Positions 31,028-40,035 are shown, numbered from the stretch's first letter. The stretch: DNA of 64,000 bases from Salinisphaera sp. T31B1 (GCF_040361275.1 NZ_APNH01000001.1:682001-746000); one strand, 5' to 3'. Translations and numbers: made by a program. Notes: generated by a model from the letters alone, not told the origin.

Positions 31028-32317
31028 GTGAATGACGATATGCCGGACAGCCGAGGCGCTGCGCCCGACGCTAAACGCCGTCGGTTGCTCAAGCAGGCGC
31101 TTGGTACCGTGGGTGCGCTCGGCGTGCCTCTCATTGCGGGACGCGGGGTCGCGGCCGAAGCCGGCGACAATCAGGCGCCGAACGTGCCCGAGTGGATGCG
31201 CAGCCAGGGCAAGCCGATATTGTCTCCGGCCTATGGCGTGCCGTCGACGTTCGAGAAAGATGTCGTACGCACGCCCACGGATCTCACCACGACCAAGACG
31301 TCGTCATGGAGTTTTACGCCCCTGCAGGCGTTGGAAGGCAGCATCACGCCGAACGGTCTGGTGTTCGAGCGTCATCACGGCGGCGTGCCGACGATCGATC
31401 CCGAGCAGCATCAGCTGATGCTGCATGGCCTAGTCGAGCGGCCGCTGATCTTCGATATGGCGCAGCTCCGGCGATTTCCACAAGTATCGATCAAGCGTTT
31501 CCTGGAGTGCTCGGGCAATACGCTCACCGAGTGGGAAAAACCCACCGGTAAGACGGTGCAGGATACCCACGGCCTGTTGTCGTGCTGTGAATGGACCGGC
31601 GTGCCGCTGGCGACGCTGCTGCGCGAGGCTGGCGTGAAGGACAAGGCCAAATGGATTCTTGCCGAAGGGGCCGATGCATCCGCGCTCACGCGAAGCATTC
31701 CCATGGACAAGGCGCTGGACGATGCGTTAGTGGTCTATGCCCAGAACGGCGAAGCGCTGCGGCCCGAGCAGGGCTACCCGTTGCGTCTGATCCTGCCCGG
31801 CTTCGAAGGCAACATGCAGGTCAAATGGCTGCGTCGATTGGAGGTCGGGGACGCGCCATTCATGACGCGAGAAGAAACCTCGAAATACACCGACCTCATG
31901 CCGAGTGGTAAGGCGCGCCAGTTCACGTTTGTCATGGATGCCAAGTCGGTCATCACCGCGCCGTCCGGCGGCCAGAATCTGGCCGGCAAGGGTTTCTACG
32001 AGATTCGCGGGCTGGCGTGGTCCGGCCGCGGTCGAATCAAGCGGGTGGATGTATCGGTGGACGGCGGGCGCAACTGGCAGCAGGCCGAACTCGATGGCCC
32101 GGTACAGCCCAAATGTCTGACGCGCTTCCGATTACCCTGGCGATGGAAGGGCGATTCCGTGCTGCTTCAGAGCCGGGCCGTTGACGACACCGGCTACGTG
32201 CAGCCCACGCGCGAGCAGCTGGTTTCGGTGCGCGGCACGAACTATGTCTACCACCTGAATGCCATTCAAACCTGGGAAGTCTCGTCGAGCGGGGAGGTCA
32301 GCAATGTCCACGTCTAG
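31028..32317 (+). CDS. soxC: SoxC-like sulfite/sulfane dehydrogenase, molybdopterin subunit
   Basis: Sulfite-oxidase-family molybdoenzyme, 429 residues. SoxC with its cytochrome partner SoxD oxidises sulfane sulfur or sulfite in the periplasm. The N-terminus is a Tat-type signal (DAKRRRLLKQALGTVG followed by a hydrophobic stretch ending RGVAAEA). The Mo-coordinating Cys is Cys161 in LECSGN; other family parts are FERHHGGVPTIDPEQH and LPGFEGNMQVKWLRRL, and a C-terminal dimerisation domain. The GTG start at 31028 has AGGGAG nine bases upstream. The stop overlaps soxD by 14 bp. No soxXYZAB genes are near, so sulfite oxidation (SorAB-like role) is as likely as thiosulfate oxidation. Confidence 0.88.
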   Translation: MNDDMPDSRGAAPDAKRRRLLKQALGTVGALGVPLIAGRGVAAEAGDNQAPNVPEWMRSQGKPILSPAYGVPSTFEKDVVRTPTDLTTTKTSSWSFTPLQALEGSITPNGLVFERHHGGVPTIDPEQHQLMLHGLVERPLIFDMAQLRRFPQVSIKRFLECSGNTLTEWEKPTGKTVQDTHGLLSCCEWTGVPLATLLREAGVKDKAKWILAEGADASALTRSIPMDKALDDALVVYAQNGEALRPEQGYPLRLILPGFEGNMQVKWLRRLEVGDAPFMTREETSKYTDLMPSGKARQFTFVMDAKSVITAPSGGQNLAGKGFYEIRGLAWSGRGRIKRVDVSVDGGRNWQQAELDGPVQPKCLTRFRLPWRWKGDSVLLQSRAVDDTGYVQPTREQLVSVRGTNYVYHLNAIQTWEVSSSGEVSNVHV

Positions 32318-32942
32318 AATCCTGCTGTTGAGTCTGATCCTGGGATGGACGGTCGGGGCGACGGCCGAGGTCCAGCCCGAGGCGGGCGAATACGGGCTTG
32401 GCGACCCCGCCAGCGAGGCCGAAATCGCCGGCTGGGACATCGACGTGCCGCCCAGCGGTGCCGGCTTGCCGGCGGGTTCGGGCACCGCGGCGCAGGGTGA
32501 GGCCGTATACAACGCGCAGTGCGCCGCCTGCCACGGGCCGGAGGGTAAAGACGGTGCCTACCCGAGACTGTCGGGCGGGCAGGGAACGCTGGCCAGCGAC
32601 AAGCCGGTCAAGACCGTGGGCAGCTACTGGCCGTACGCCACCACGCTCTACGACTATATTCATCGCGCGATGCCGTTCACCGCGCCCCAATCGCTGTCGG
32701 CAGACGATACCTATGCGGTGACCGCCTACGTGTTGTATATCAACGGTATTATCGATCGTGATACCACGCTCGACGCAGATACGCTGGCGGGTATCGTGAT
32801 GCCCAACAGGGACGGTTTCATATCCCCGGATCCCCGTCCGGATGTACACAACACAGCGTGCATGGATCACTGCGACGAGCGCGCCAATGGCGCGTCCGGA
32901 TCAGCCGAGCGCAAACCGGACGATGGCGTGCCGACCATGTAG
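32304..32942 (+). CDS. soxD: SoxD-like c-type cytochrome
   Basis: Periplasmic monohaem cytochrome c of 212 residues that would take electrons from the SoxC-like subunit. A short signal peptide precedes the haem site CAACH (Cys73, Cys76, His77), and the distal ligand is probably Met123 in RAMPFTAP. The segment MPNRDGF-SPDPRPDV (about 166-181) is typical of SoxD/SorB-type partners. The C-terminal CMDHC (186-190) is not a haem motif and may form a disulfide. It is half the length of two-domain SoxD of Paracoccus. The ATG at 32304 has GGGGAGG upstream and lies inside the soxC end. Confidence 0.87.
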   Translation: MSTSRILLLSLILGWTVGATAEVQPEAGEYGLGDPASEAEIAGWDIDVPPSGAGLPAGSGTAAQGEAVYNAQCAACHGPEGKDGAYPRLSGGQGTLASDKPVKTVGSYWPYATTLYDYIHRAMPFTAPQSLSADDTYAVTAYVLYINGIIDRDTTLDADTLAGIVMPNRDGFISPDPRPDVHNTACMDHCDERANGASGSAERKPDDGVPTM

Positions 32943-33072
32943 CGATACTCGCCGTAGCGCTCTGCACGAACCGGTACCTGCGTGGTTCGCGTCAAATCGG
33001 CGCGGCCGCGCTGCGACCGGTCGGCCATTTCTCAAGCGCCTTTGCCTGATGTGCTTGACCAGCGCGCCGTTG

Positions 33073-33098
33073 CCCGGGCCTCGTACGCGCGGCCCGGG
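33073..33098. terminator. Stem-loop between convergent soxD and the XRE regulator
   Basis: CCCGGGCC (33073-33080) pairs perfectly with GGCCCGGG (33091-33098) across a 10-base loop. It lies midway between two converging genes and can act on both strands. No long T-run follows on either side. Confidence 0.5.
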
Positions 33099-33151
33099 TC
33101 TCTACATCTGCCCGTTTGGCGCTCGGCTGTCGTCCTCAGCCGGGTCGGCGA

Positions 33152-33751
33152 CTAGAAGGTTCTGGGCGTGACGGCGCTGACGACGATGCACTCTTCGTCG
33201 GACGTGTTTTCCATACGATGCGGCAGGGTGCTGTCGAAATAGTAGGCATCGCCCGGGCCGAGCGTCTCGGTCTTGTCGCCCACCGTGATCTCCAGCGAGC
33301 CCTGGATCACGATGCCACCTTCCTGCGCCTGATGGCTGTAGCCTTCGTCGCCGGTGGTTGCGCCGGGCGCGTAGCGCTCGTGCAGCAGCATCATCTGCGC
33401 GTTTTTCAGATTCGCCCCGACCTGGCGGTAGGAGAGTGTCTCGCCGTCGGCGAGTTCGACGAGCTCATGGCTTTTATAGAAGGCCACGCGCTCGAGCGAG
33501 TCCTTGGGCGAGAAGAAGTCGCTCAAGGTCGTGTCCAGGGCGGCCAGAATCTTCTTGAGCGACCCCACTGACGGGCTGGTCTCGTTGCGTTCGACCAGCG
33601 ACAGGAATGGATGGCTCAGACCGCTTCGCTTGGCGACTTCACGGATCGATAGTTGACGCGCCTGTCGCAGCGAACGGATTTGGGGGCCCAACTGCTCGGT
33701 TCGGTCTGTGACTTGCTCGGCCGGCTTACCCAAGACAGTGCTCCTCAGCAT
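33152..33751 (-). CDS. XRE-family transcriptional regulator with cupin sensor domain
   Basis: About 199 residues: an N-terminal HTH_3 domain (LGPQIRSLRQARQLSIREVA, SHPFLSLVERNETSPSVGSL) and a C-terminal cupin_2 barrel with the GDAYYFDSTLPHR strand, typical of regulators that sense small carboxylates, amines or sulfonates. The gene is divergent from the HisD-like dehydrogenase and TRAP genes, whose upstream region carries a duplicated AT-rich element, so it most likely controls that unit. The ATG at 33751 is chosen; the longer frame begins with TTG at 33781 and would contain the putative -10 box. Confidence 0.85.
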   Translation of the reverse strand: MLRSTVLGKPAEQVTDRTEQLGPQIRSLRQARQLSIREVAKRSGLSHPFLSLVERNETSPSVGSLKKILAALDTTLSDFFSPKDSLERVAFYKSHELVELADGETLSYRQVGANLKNAQMMLLHERYAPGATTGDEGYSHQAQEGGIVIQGSLEITVGDKTETLGPGDAYYFDSTLPHRMENTSDEECIVVSAVTPRTF

Positions 33752-34059
33752 GGCGATCGCGGCCTTGGAATTATAGGCCAAACACGTCGGCGAATCTGCG
33801 GTGACCGGCCCGGGTCGGCTGACGATTTTGCACGCTTCGGCCGGTTGCGTCGACTCGAAGATATTGTATTCAAATAATTAAATCGGCAGATGGGGCGAAC
33901 CCAGGCGATGCCGGCCGGACAGGCCTTGCGCAACGGCATGAACTCAGGCACGTTAAAGTGGTAAATATATATACCAGTCTATCCGTGCCCCGAGTGGTAA
34001 ATATATATGCCGACCCGGCACGGAGTCTATTCAGTCGCAAACAAGGATCGAGCAGCCGC
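33752..34059. promoter_or_regulatory. Divergent control region with duplicated AT-rich operator
   Basis: About 308 bp between the XRE-cupin gene and the HisD-like gene. It contains a perfect 16-bp direct repeat AGTGGTAAATATATAT at 33957-33972 and 33993-34008, one copy every 36 bp (about 3.4 helical turns). The first copy is completed to a palindrome with TGGTA/TACCA arms; in the second the right arm is degenerate (TGCCG). These are likely regulator sites for the dehydrogenase-TRAP operon. Confidence 0.6.
33770..33775 (-). promoter_or_regulatory. Candidate -10 box of the XRE-cupin gene
   Basis: A perfect TATAAT on the minus strand ends 19 bp before the ATG at 33751; the -35 region (CAGATT, 17 bp upstream) is weak. 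It would leave a leader of roughly a dozen bases. Confidence 0.4.
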
Positions 34060-35385
34060 ATGAGTACAGCACGTCGTTGGACGCAGCCGGAGAAGTTGCG
34101 CTTCATCAAGTCGCCGCAGGAAACCGATGCCACTGAAATGGGCGGGATCACCGATAGCGTGACGACCATTCTTCGCGAGGTGGCCGCCGAAGGAGACGCG
34201 GCCGTGCGTCGTTTCAGCCAGAAGTTCGATCGGGCCGAACTGGAGGCGCTTGAAGTCACCGAGGCCGAGATCGAACGCGCGTATGCACAGTTCGATCCGC
34301 AGTCGCTGGCGGACAGCCAGTTCGCGATCGCCCAGGTCACGGCCTTTGCCGAACGCCAGCTCGAGACCATGCAGCCTCTCGAGATCGAAACCTTGCCGGG
34401 CGTACATCTGGGCCATCGGATCATTCCGATCGAAACGGTCGGCTGCTATGTGCCGGGGGGGCGCTATCCGCTCTACTCTGCGCCGATCATGTCGATCGTG
34501 CCGGCCGTGGTGGCCGGCTGCCGCGAGATTGTGGCGTGTCTGCCGCCCAATACGCACGAAACCATGTTCGCGCTGTGCCATCTCGCCGGTGCCCACCGCA
34601 TCTTCAAGATCGGTGGCGCGCAGGCCATCGCGGCCATGGCCTATGGCACCGAATCGGTGCCGGCAGCGGACAAGATCGTGGGCCCGGGTAATGCGTTCGT
34701 CAACGAAGCCAAGCGGCAGGTGTTTGGCGCGGTCGGGATCGACCAGCTCGCCGGGCCGAGCGAGATCTTCACCATCGCCGACGACAGCGGTGATGCGCGC
34801 GTGATCGCCGCCGACCTGCTCGCCCAGGCCGAACACGATGTGCATACCCGGGTTGGCCTTGCGACGACATCCGCGCGGCTGGCCGAGGATACGCTGGCCG
34901 CCATCGACGCTCAGCTGGCAACCCTGTCGACCCGCGACACGGCCGGTGAGGCGTGGGCGCGCCAGGGCCAGATCGTGGTCTGCGAGGACCGGGCCACGCT
35001 GATCGACTATGCCAACTTCATGGCGACCGAGCATCTGCAGATTCATGCCACGGATGCGCACGAAATGGCCCGCGAGATTCACAACTACGGCTCGCTGTTC
35101 ATCGGCGAGAACGCCAGCGTCGTCTATTCGGACAAGTGCTGCGGAACCAACCATACGCTGCCGACCATGGCGGCGGCGCGCTATACGGGCGGGCTTTGGG
35201 TCGGCACCTACGTCAAGGTCTGCACACATCAGTGGATGGAGACCACAGGCGTCGAGACGGTGGCGCCCAAGGCTGTGCGCCAGAGCCTGTCCGAGGGCAT
35301 GGAAGGCCATGCCCGGGCAGCCGCGTTGCGTCTATACCCGCAGGCCCACGATCGAATTCTCGACGGCGACATTCCCGAGACCTGA
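34060..35385 (+). CDS. hpsN: HisD-family dehydrogenase, probably sulfopropanediol 3-dehydrogenase (HpsN-like)
   Basis: A 441-residue NAD-dependent enzyme of the histidinol dehydrogenase family. Catalytic Glu324-His325 in TEHLQIH correspond to E. coli HisD Glu326-His327, and GPGNAFVNEAKRQVFG and AGPSEIFTIADD are conserved. The context is not histidine synthesis: a TRAP importer follows directly and a cupin-type regulator is divergent. Family members with this neighbourhood, and with the VGCYVPGGRYPLYSAP and YSDKCCGTNHTLPT segments, are HpsN enzymes that oxidise (R)-2,3-dihydroxypropane-1-sulfonate to sulfolactate in two NAD+ steps. The assignment is by family memory and context; another polyol or amino alcohol is possible. 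Confidence 0.68.
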   Translation: MSTARRWTQPEKLRFIKSPQETDATEMGGITDSVTTILREVAAEGDAAVRRFSQKFDRAELEALEVTEAEIERAYAQFDPQSLADSQFAIAQVTAFAERQLETMQPLEIETLPGVHLGHRIIPIETVGCYVPGGRYPLYSAPIMSIVPAVVAGCREIVACLPPNTHETMFALCHLAGAHRIFKIGGAQAIAAMAYGTESVPAADKIVGPGNAFVNEAKRQVFGAVGIDQLAGPSEIFTIADDSGDARVIAADLLAQAEHDVHTRVGLATTSARLAEDTLAAIDAQLATLSTRDTAGEAWARQGQIVVCEDRATLIDYANFMATEHLQIHATDAHEMAREIHNYGSLFIGENASVVYSDKCCGTNHTLPTMAAARYTGGLWVGTYVKVCTHQWMETTGVETVAPKAVRQSLSEGMEGHARAAALRLYPQAHDRILDGDIPET

Positions 35386-35414
35386 GCACGATAATCCTAG
35401 AAGGGGGTAATACG

Positions 35415-36464
35415 ATGAACGACCTGATGTCCTGTCTGTTGACCGGCGGTCTGGGCAAACGCCTGGCCGCGACCGCGGTGGGGGCCGCACTGGCCATCGG
35501 CGTGCCGACGGCCGCCGTGGCGGCGCAATACAACCTCAAGATCGGTTGTATCGAATCGCCGTCCGGCTCGAACACGCGCGGCTGGAAGACCTTCGAACAG
35601 TATGTGGAAGCGGCCAGCGACGGCCGGATCGCCATCGAGATTCTGCCGTCGGGCCAGCTCGGCGACACCCAGCAGCTGCTCGAGGGCCTGCAGCTGGGCA
35701 TCCACAAGATGGCCCAGGGTGACGAGACCATCACCAGTGCCTACAAGCCGATGATGGCTTGGTTCAGCCCGTATCTGTTCCGCGACGAATTGTCGATGAA
35801 GCGTTTCTTTGAAAGCGATACCTTCGCCGAGCTGAACGACGACATGGCCAAGGACATGGGCGTACGCGCACTGGCCGTCGCACCCTACGGGTTCTACGAC
35901 TTCATCAATAAAAAGCGTGATATCAAGACCCTAGAGGACATGAAGGGCCTGAAGCTGCGCACGTTGCCCAACAGTCAGATCACCATCAAGACCTGGGATG
36001 CGCTCGATGCGTCGGCGACGCCGGTAGCCTGGTCGGAGATCTACACCTCGATCCGGACCGGCGTGATCGACGGTTTGGGTCATACGCCGAGCATCATGGT
36101 CGACCAGAAATACTACGAGGTGGCCAAGCACGTCACGCTCGACCAGAGCATGGGCGTAGCCAACATGTATCTGGTCAACGAAAACTTCTACGAATCGCTG
36201 CCGGCCGATCTGCAGGCGGTACTCAAGCAGGGCGCAGAGCTGGCCGCGAACGTCGAGTTCGGCATTGCCAGCTACCGGAATCGCGTCACCGCGCTCGAAA
36301 CGTTGAGTGACGAAGGCGTCAAGATCTATGCATTGCCCGCCGACGAACGTGCCCGGTTCAAGAAGGCCGCGCAGGACGGGGTCACGCCGTGGCTGAAAAA
36401 GACCTCCGGCGACGACAACGTCGAGGCGGTATTCGATGCGGTCGAGCAGATCGAGTCGAACTGA
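35415..36464 (+). CDS. dctP: TRAP transporter substrate-binding protein
   Basis: Periplasmic solute receptor, 349 residues, that delivers an organic anion to the DctQM permease. The signal peptide ends AVAAQ near residue 36. The conserved Arg that salt-bridges the substrate's anionic group is in MKGLKLRTLPNS, followed by the Trp-rich EIYTSIRTGVIDG region. AGGGGG precedes the ATG at 35415. It follows the HpsN-like gene by 29 bp and is followed by a strong stem-loop before dctQ. The expected ligand is the dehydrogenase substrate, such as a C3 sulfonate. Confidence 0.9.
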   Translation: MNDLMSCLLTGGLGKRLAATAVGAALAIGVPTAAVAAQYNLKIGCIESPSGSNTRGWKTFEQYVEAASDGRIAIEILPSGQLGDTQQLLEGLQLGIHKMAQGDETITSAYKPMMAWFSPYLFRDELSMKRFFESDTFAELNDDMAKDMGVRALAVAPYGFYDFINKKRDIKTLEDMKGLKLRTLPNSQITIKTWDALDASATPVAWSEIYTSIRTGVIDGLGHTPSIMVDQKYYEVAKHVTLDQSMGVANMYLVNENFYESLPADLQAVLKQGAELAANVEFGIASYRNRVTALETLSDEGVKIYALPADERARFKKAAQDGVTPWLKKTSGDDNVEAVFDAVEQIESN

Positions 36465-36481
36465 TCTTTCCCGGGCCTGAT

Positions 36482-36526
36482 CGGCCGCGCGTCTTGTCGT
36501 CCGCTGGGCGATTGAGCGCGCGGCCG
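36482..36526 (+). terminator. Intercistronic stem-loop between dctP and dctQ
   Basis: CGGCCGCGCG (36482-36491) pairs perfectly over 10 bp with CGCGCGGCCG (36517-36526). There is no U-tract. It would protect or attenuate the transcript so that the binding protein is made in excess of the permease. Confidence 0.5.
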
Positions 36527-36567
36527 GGGCCGCACAAGCGCTTCGTCTGTATTACTTGGAGGCTGCC

Positions 36568-37044
36568 ATGCCTGCCCGACTCTCGTTATGGCTGGGCCGT
36601 GCCGTCAAGAGCGTGATCGCCCTGAGCATGCTCGCGATTCTGATCATCGTGTGTGTCCAGGTCTTCTGCCGGTTCGTGCTTGACGACGCCCTGTCCTGGC
36701 CGGAGGAGGCCGCCCGGTTTCTGATGGTCTGGGGCTTGATGCTGGGCGGGGCGTTCGCCTTTCTCGACGGCGAACATACGGGCATCCAGATTCTGGCCGG
36801 CCGGCTGAAAGGACGGGCGGCGATCGCCAACAGCCTGGTGGTACACGGTCTGATCCTGGGGTTTCTCGGCTGTCTGATCTACGGCGGCTGGCAGGAGATG
36901 TCCATGCTCATGCGCTTCAAGACCGGTGCACTCGGGATCTCCAAGGCCATTCCCTACGGAGCGATACCGATCAGTGCTGCACTCTACGGCCTGTTCGCGA
37001 TCGTGCTGGTCGTACGTCGCCTTCGTCGGGAGCAGGGTCGATGA
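36568..37044 (+). CDS. dctQ: TRAP transporter small permease
   Basis: Four-helix inner-membrane subunit, 158 residues, with the family's VFCRFVLDDALSWPEEAARFLMVW segment (in parts) where the conserved Trp-x-E-E lies before helix 2. GGAGG stands five bases before the ATG at 36568; the longer frame starts at a TTG. Its stop overlaps the dctM ATG (ATGA), so the two permease subunits are co-translated. Confidence 0.92.
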   Translation: MPARLSLWLGRAVKSVIALSMLAILIIVCVQVFCRFVLDDALSWPEEAARFLMVWGLMLGGAFAFLDGEHTGIQILAGRLKGRAAIANSLVVHGLILGFLGCLIYGGWQEMSMLMRFKTGALGISKAIPYGAIPISAALYGLFAIVLVVRRLRREQGR

Positions 37045-38321
37045 TCATCACGGTTTTGCTGGTCGCCTTCGTGGTGCTGTTGCTCATGGGCATGCCGGTG
37101 GCATTCGCGATCGGGGTCTCGTCCACGCTGGCGATCATCCTGTCGGGAGATTCGCTGGTGGTGGCGGCCCATTACATGTTCGGCGGCGTCAATTCCTATC
37201 TGCTGGTTGCGATTCCGATGTTCGTACTGGCCGGCGATCTGATGCTCCATTCGGGCATGACCAAATCGCTGACCGATTTCGCCGATCTCTTCGTGGGGCG
37301 GCTGCGGGGCGGACTGGGCCATACCAATATCGGTGGCAGCGTGTTCTTTTCGGGCATCACCGGTTCGGCGACGGCCGATACCACGGCCATCGGTTCGGTG
37401 ATGATCCCGGCGATGTCCGAAAATGGGTACGGGCGTGCCTATGCGACCGCGATCACCGTGGCCTCGTCCGCGATCGGGCCGATCATTCCGCCGAGCCTGA
37501 CGTTCGTGATCTATGCGCTGGCGGTGGGCAATATCTCCATCGGCGGTCTGTTCGTTGCCGGGCTGGTCCCCGGGCTGCTGACCGCCGTGGCGCTGATGGT
37601 CATGAACCACGTAATCAGTACGCGTCGGCGATATCCGAAACGCGAACATCGTTACAGCCCCGGCGAAGCATTCACGATCACGCGCAAGAGTCTCGTGGTG
37701 CTGGTCATGCCGGCCCTGATCGCCTTTGGTGTGATCACGGGTATCTATACCGCGACCGAAGCGGCGGCGGTGGCCGCCGCCTATGCATTGGTCCTGAGTC
37801 TGGCGATGCGCAAGCTGACGCTGCGCGTCCTGCCGGGGCTGTTCTTCAACGCCTCGAAGACCAGCTCGATCATGTTCCTGCTGCTGGCGACCAGCAGCCT
37901 GTTCTCCTACGTGCTGTCGACCCAGGGCGTTCCGGGAGACATCGCCCGGGCCTTCGATGGGCTGACCGATAGTCCGCTGGTGTTCCTGTTGATTCTGAAC
38001 ATCACCCTGCTGCTCATCGGGCTGGTGATCGATCTGTATCCGGCAATACTGATCTTCGGGCCGATCTTTGCACCGATTGCCCAGCAGTACGGCATCGACC
38101 CGATCCATTTCGGTGTGCTGTTCTGCGTGAATCTCATCGTGGGCATGAACACGCCGCCGGTCGGCTCGGGGCTGTTCATCGGCGCCGCGATCGGGCGGGT
38201 GAGTATCGAAGCCTTGGTTCGCGAGATCCTGCCGTTCATTCTCATGCAACTGCTGGTGCTGACGCTGATCACGTACGTACCGGTCCTGACCACCGGTTTG
38301 CCGAGACTTCTGGGGTATTGA
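37041..38321 (+). CDS. dctM: TRAP transporter large permease
   Basis: Ion-coupled permease of 426 residues with about 12-14 hydrophobic segments. Family motifs are GMPVAFAIGVS, GSVFFSGITGSATADTTAIG, IPPSLTFVIYA and MNTPPVGSGLF. It uses a Na+ gradient in characterised members. It is the last gene of the hpsN-dctPQM unit, and about 450 bp of regulatory DNA follows before the next gene. Confidence 0.94.
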   Translation: MIITVLLVAFVVLLLMGMPVAFAIGVSSTLAIILSGDSLVVAAHYMFGGVNSYLLVAIPMFVLAGDLMLHSGMTKSLTDFADLFVGRLRGGLGHTNIGGSVFFSGITGSATADTTAIGSVMIPAMSENGYGRAYATAITVASSAIGPIIPPSLTFVIYALAVGNISIGGLFVAGLVPGLLTAVALMVMNHVISTRRRYPKREHRYSPGEAFTITRKSLVVLVMPALIAFGVITGIYTATEAAAVAAAYALVLSLAMRKLTLRVLPGLFFNASKTSSIMFLLLATSSLFSYVLSTQGVPGDIARAFDGLTDSPLVFLLILNITLLLIGLVIDLYPAILIFGPIFAPIAQQYGIDPIHFGVLFCVNLIVGMNTPPVGSGLFIGAAIGRVSIEALVREILPFILMQLLVLTLITYVPVLTTGLPRLLGY

Positions 38322-38769
38322 GGCATACGCCGCTACGCCGCGGCGCTGAGGGTTGCGAATCGGTCGGCCGTGGCCGGTATGTCTGAGCGCCTGGCCGCCA
38401 TCGATGAACACACGGCCGCCCGCACCGCTGAGCGACAGCGCGGCCGATAAGGCGGCGCATGCGTTGGCAGGAGCCCGGCGTCTGGCTGATTCGAGACGTA
38501 TGCGCGAGCCGACCGCGTATGCATACGCTCGAGTGTATACTGTATGCAAAGAAGCGTTTGGCCGTCGCCAAACCGAGTGGTGCTCGGCGGTGGTCGACAG
38601 TCTGGCAAGCCAGAGCTGCGGTTCGATATTCATCGGCCGGTTCTCGCCATACTGGCGTTGTGCCGCCGCTTTCTCGGGCCGTCATGCGTGCTGCGTGGGC
38701 GACAATAGCTCTGTATTCGATCGAAACGGCCGCCGCCTCATGCCGGGCGCGCCGAGCGGGTGGACCCTG
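38322..38769. promoter_or_regulatory. Upstream region of MFS gene with palindromes
   Basis: About 450 bp without a credible gene. It holds a perfect 14-bp palindrome GCGTATGCATACGC (38515-38528) and, six bases later, TGTATACTGT (38534-38543), which also occurs inverted upstream of the TRAP unit at 61213-61222. These look like GntR-type operators controlling the MFS gene at 38770. Confidence 0.5.
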
Positions 38770-40035
38770 ATGACAAGACACCGATGGTACGGGGGCTGGA
38801 GCATCGTCGCGGCGGCCACGCTGCTGACCTTATTGACGGTCGGGATGCGCCTGGGCACCGGCCCGTTCTTCCTGCCGATGGCTGAAGATCTCGGCTTCAG
38901 CCGCAGCCAGCTCGGCTCGATCGTCAGCGTCGGTATGTTTTTCTACGGCTTGGCCATGCCGCTGGCCGGCTGGCTGGTCAGCCGCGTCGGCACGCGGTCG
39001 GTGTTGATCGCCGGTACGGTCATGGTCGCGGTTGCGGTTGCATGGACGGTCATCGCACGTACGCCGATCACGCTATACCTGTCGTTTGGCATCCTTCTTT
39101 CGGTCGGGCTGGGTTTCATCAGTCCGGTTGTGTTGACCCCCGTCATCTGCCGCTGGTTCGCCCGCCAGCGTGGCAAGGCCCTGTTCTTCCTGTCGACCGG
39201 TTCGATGGCCGGCATCGCGGTAATGACGCCGCTGTTCAGCGTCTCCATCGCGGCATTCGGCTGGCAGGCCACATTGATCGGCTTTGCGGCGGTCCTCATG
39301 GGCGTGGCCCTGGTGACTGCTCTCTGGGTGATCCGTGACGAGGTGCCGGCCGAGGCGGTCAACCCGACATATGCGGGTGCGGTGGACCCGAGCGGCAGCG
39401 ATCCGGCGCCGGCGGATGCCCCGTTCGTGGTCGCCGTCATGTCTGCGCCGTTCCTGAAAATATTCCTGGGGCTGTTCGCCTGCGGTTTCAGCATGAACCT
39501 GCTCGGCACCCACGGCGTGCCCATGCTCATGGATCACGGATTCGACTCGACCACGAGCTCGCTGGGTATCGGGCTGATCGGCCTGGTCGCCATACTCGGT
39601 ACGGTGATGATCGGACGGGTGGCCGATCGTGTCCCGCGGCGCAACCTGTTGGCTTTGATCTACGGTGTGCGCGGGCTGGGATTCTTTGCTTTGCTGATGG
39701 TCTACACGCCGCTCGGGCTGTATGCCTCGGCCGCGGTCGGAGGCATGGTCTGGGCCGGCAGCATCGCCACCTCCTCGGCGATGCTGGCCGACGTCTACGG
39801 GGTGCGTATGGTCGGGGTGCTGTACGGCACGGCCTATGTCGGCCATCAGATCGGCGCGACGATCAGTACCTGGCTCGGCGGCTGGGGTTTTCAGCACTTC
39901 GGCACCCATTGGGTTGCCTTCGGCAGTGCCGGCGTGCTGTTGCTGCTGGCCGCAGCGATTTCGCTGCGCCTGCCGGCAGACGGCTTTGTCTTCGGCGCGA
40001 ATGCGCGGGGCGCGGTGAAGCAGTCGAGCACATAG
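38770..40035 (+). CDS. MFS transporter, monocarboxylate/oxalate-formate-like
   Basis: About 421 residues and 12 predicted helices, with the motif A-like GWLVSRVGTRSV after helix 2 and GRVADRVPRRN in the second half. The compact shape and the CRWFARQRGKAL loop resemble the oxalate/formate antiporter and monocarboxylate group. Alternative start ATG 38740 would add 10 residues. Neither start has a strong ribosome binding site. The gene converges on the second citrate synthase. Its substrate may relate to the nearby GntR-controlled carboxylate genes. Confidence 0.82.
   Translation: MTRHRWYGGWSIVAAATLLTLLTVGMRLGTGPFFLPMAEDLGFSRSQLGSIVSVGMFFYGLAMPLAGWLVSRVGTRSVLIAGTVMVAVAVAWTVIARTPITLYLSFGILLSVGLGFISPVVLTPVICRWFARQRGKALFFLSTGSMAGIAVMTPLFSVSIAAFGWQATLIGFAAVLMGVALVTALWVIRDEVPAEAVNPTYAGAVDPSGSDPAPADAPFVVAVMSAPFLKIFLGLFACGFSMNLLGTHGVPMLMDHGFDSTTSSLGIGLIGLVAILGTVMIGRVADRVPRRNLLALIYGVRGLGFFALLMVYTPLGLYASAAVGGMVWAGSIATSSAMLADVYGVRMVGVLYGTAYVGHQIGATISTWLGGWGFQHFGTHWVAFGSAGVLLLLAAAISLRLPADGFVFGANARGAVKQSST

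Noticed and set aside
34060-35385. Histidinol dehydrogenase (hisD) of histidine biosynthesis
   Set aside because: No his genes are nearby, a TRAP importer follows and a catabolic-type regulator is divergent; sequence segments look HpsN-like.
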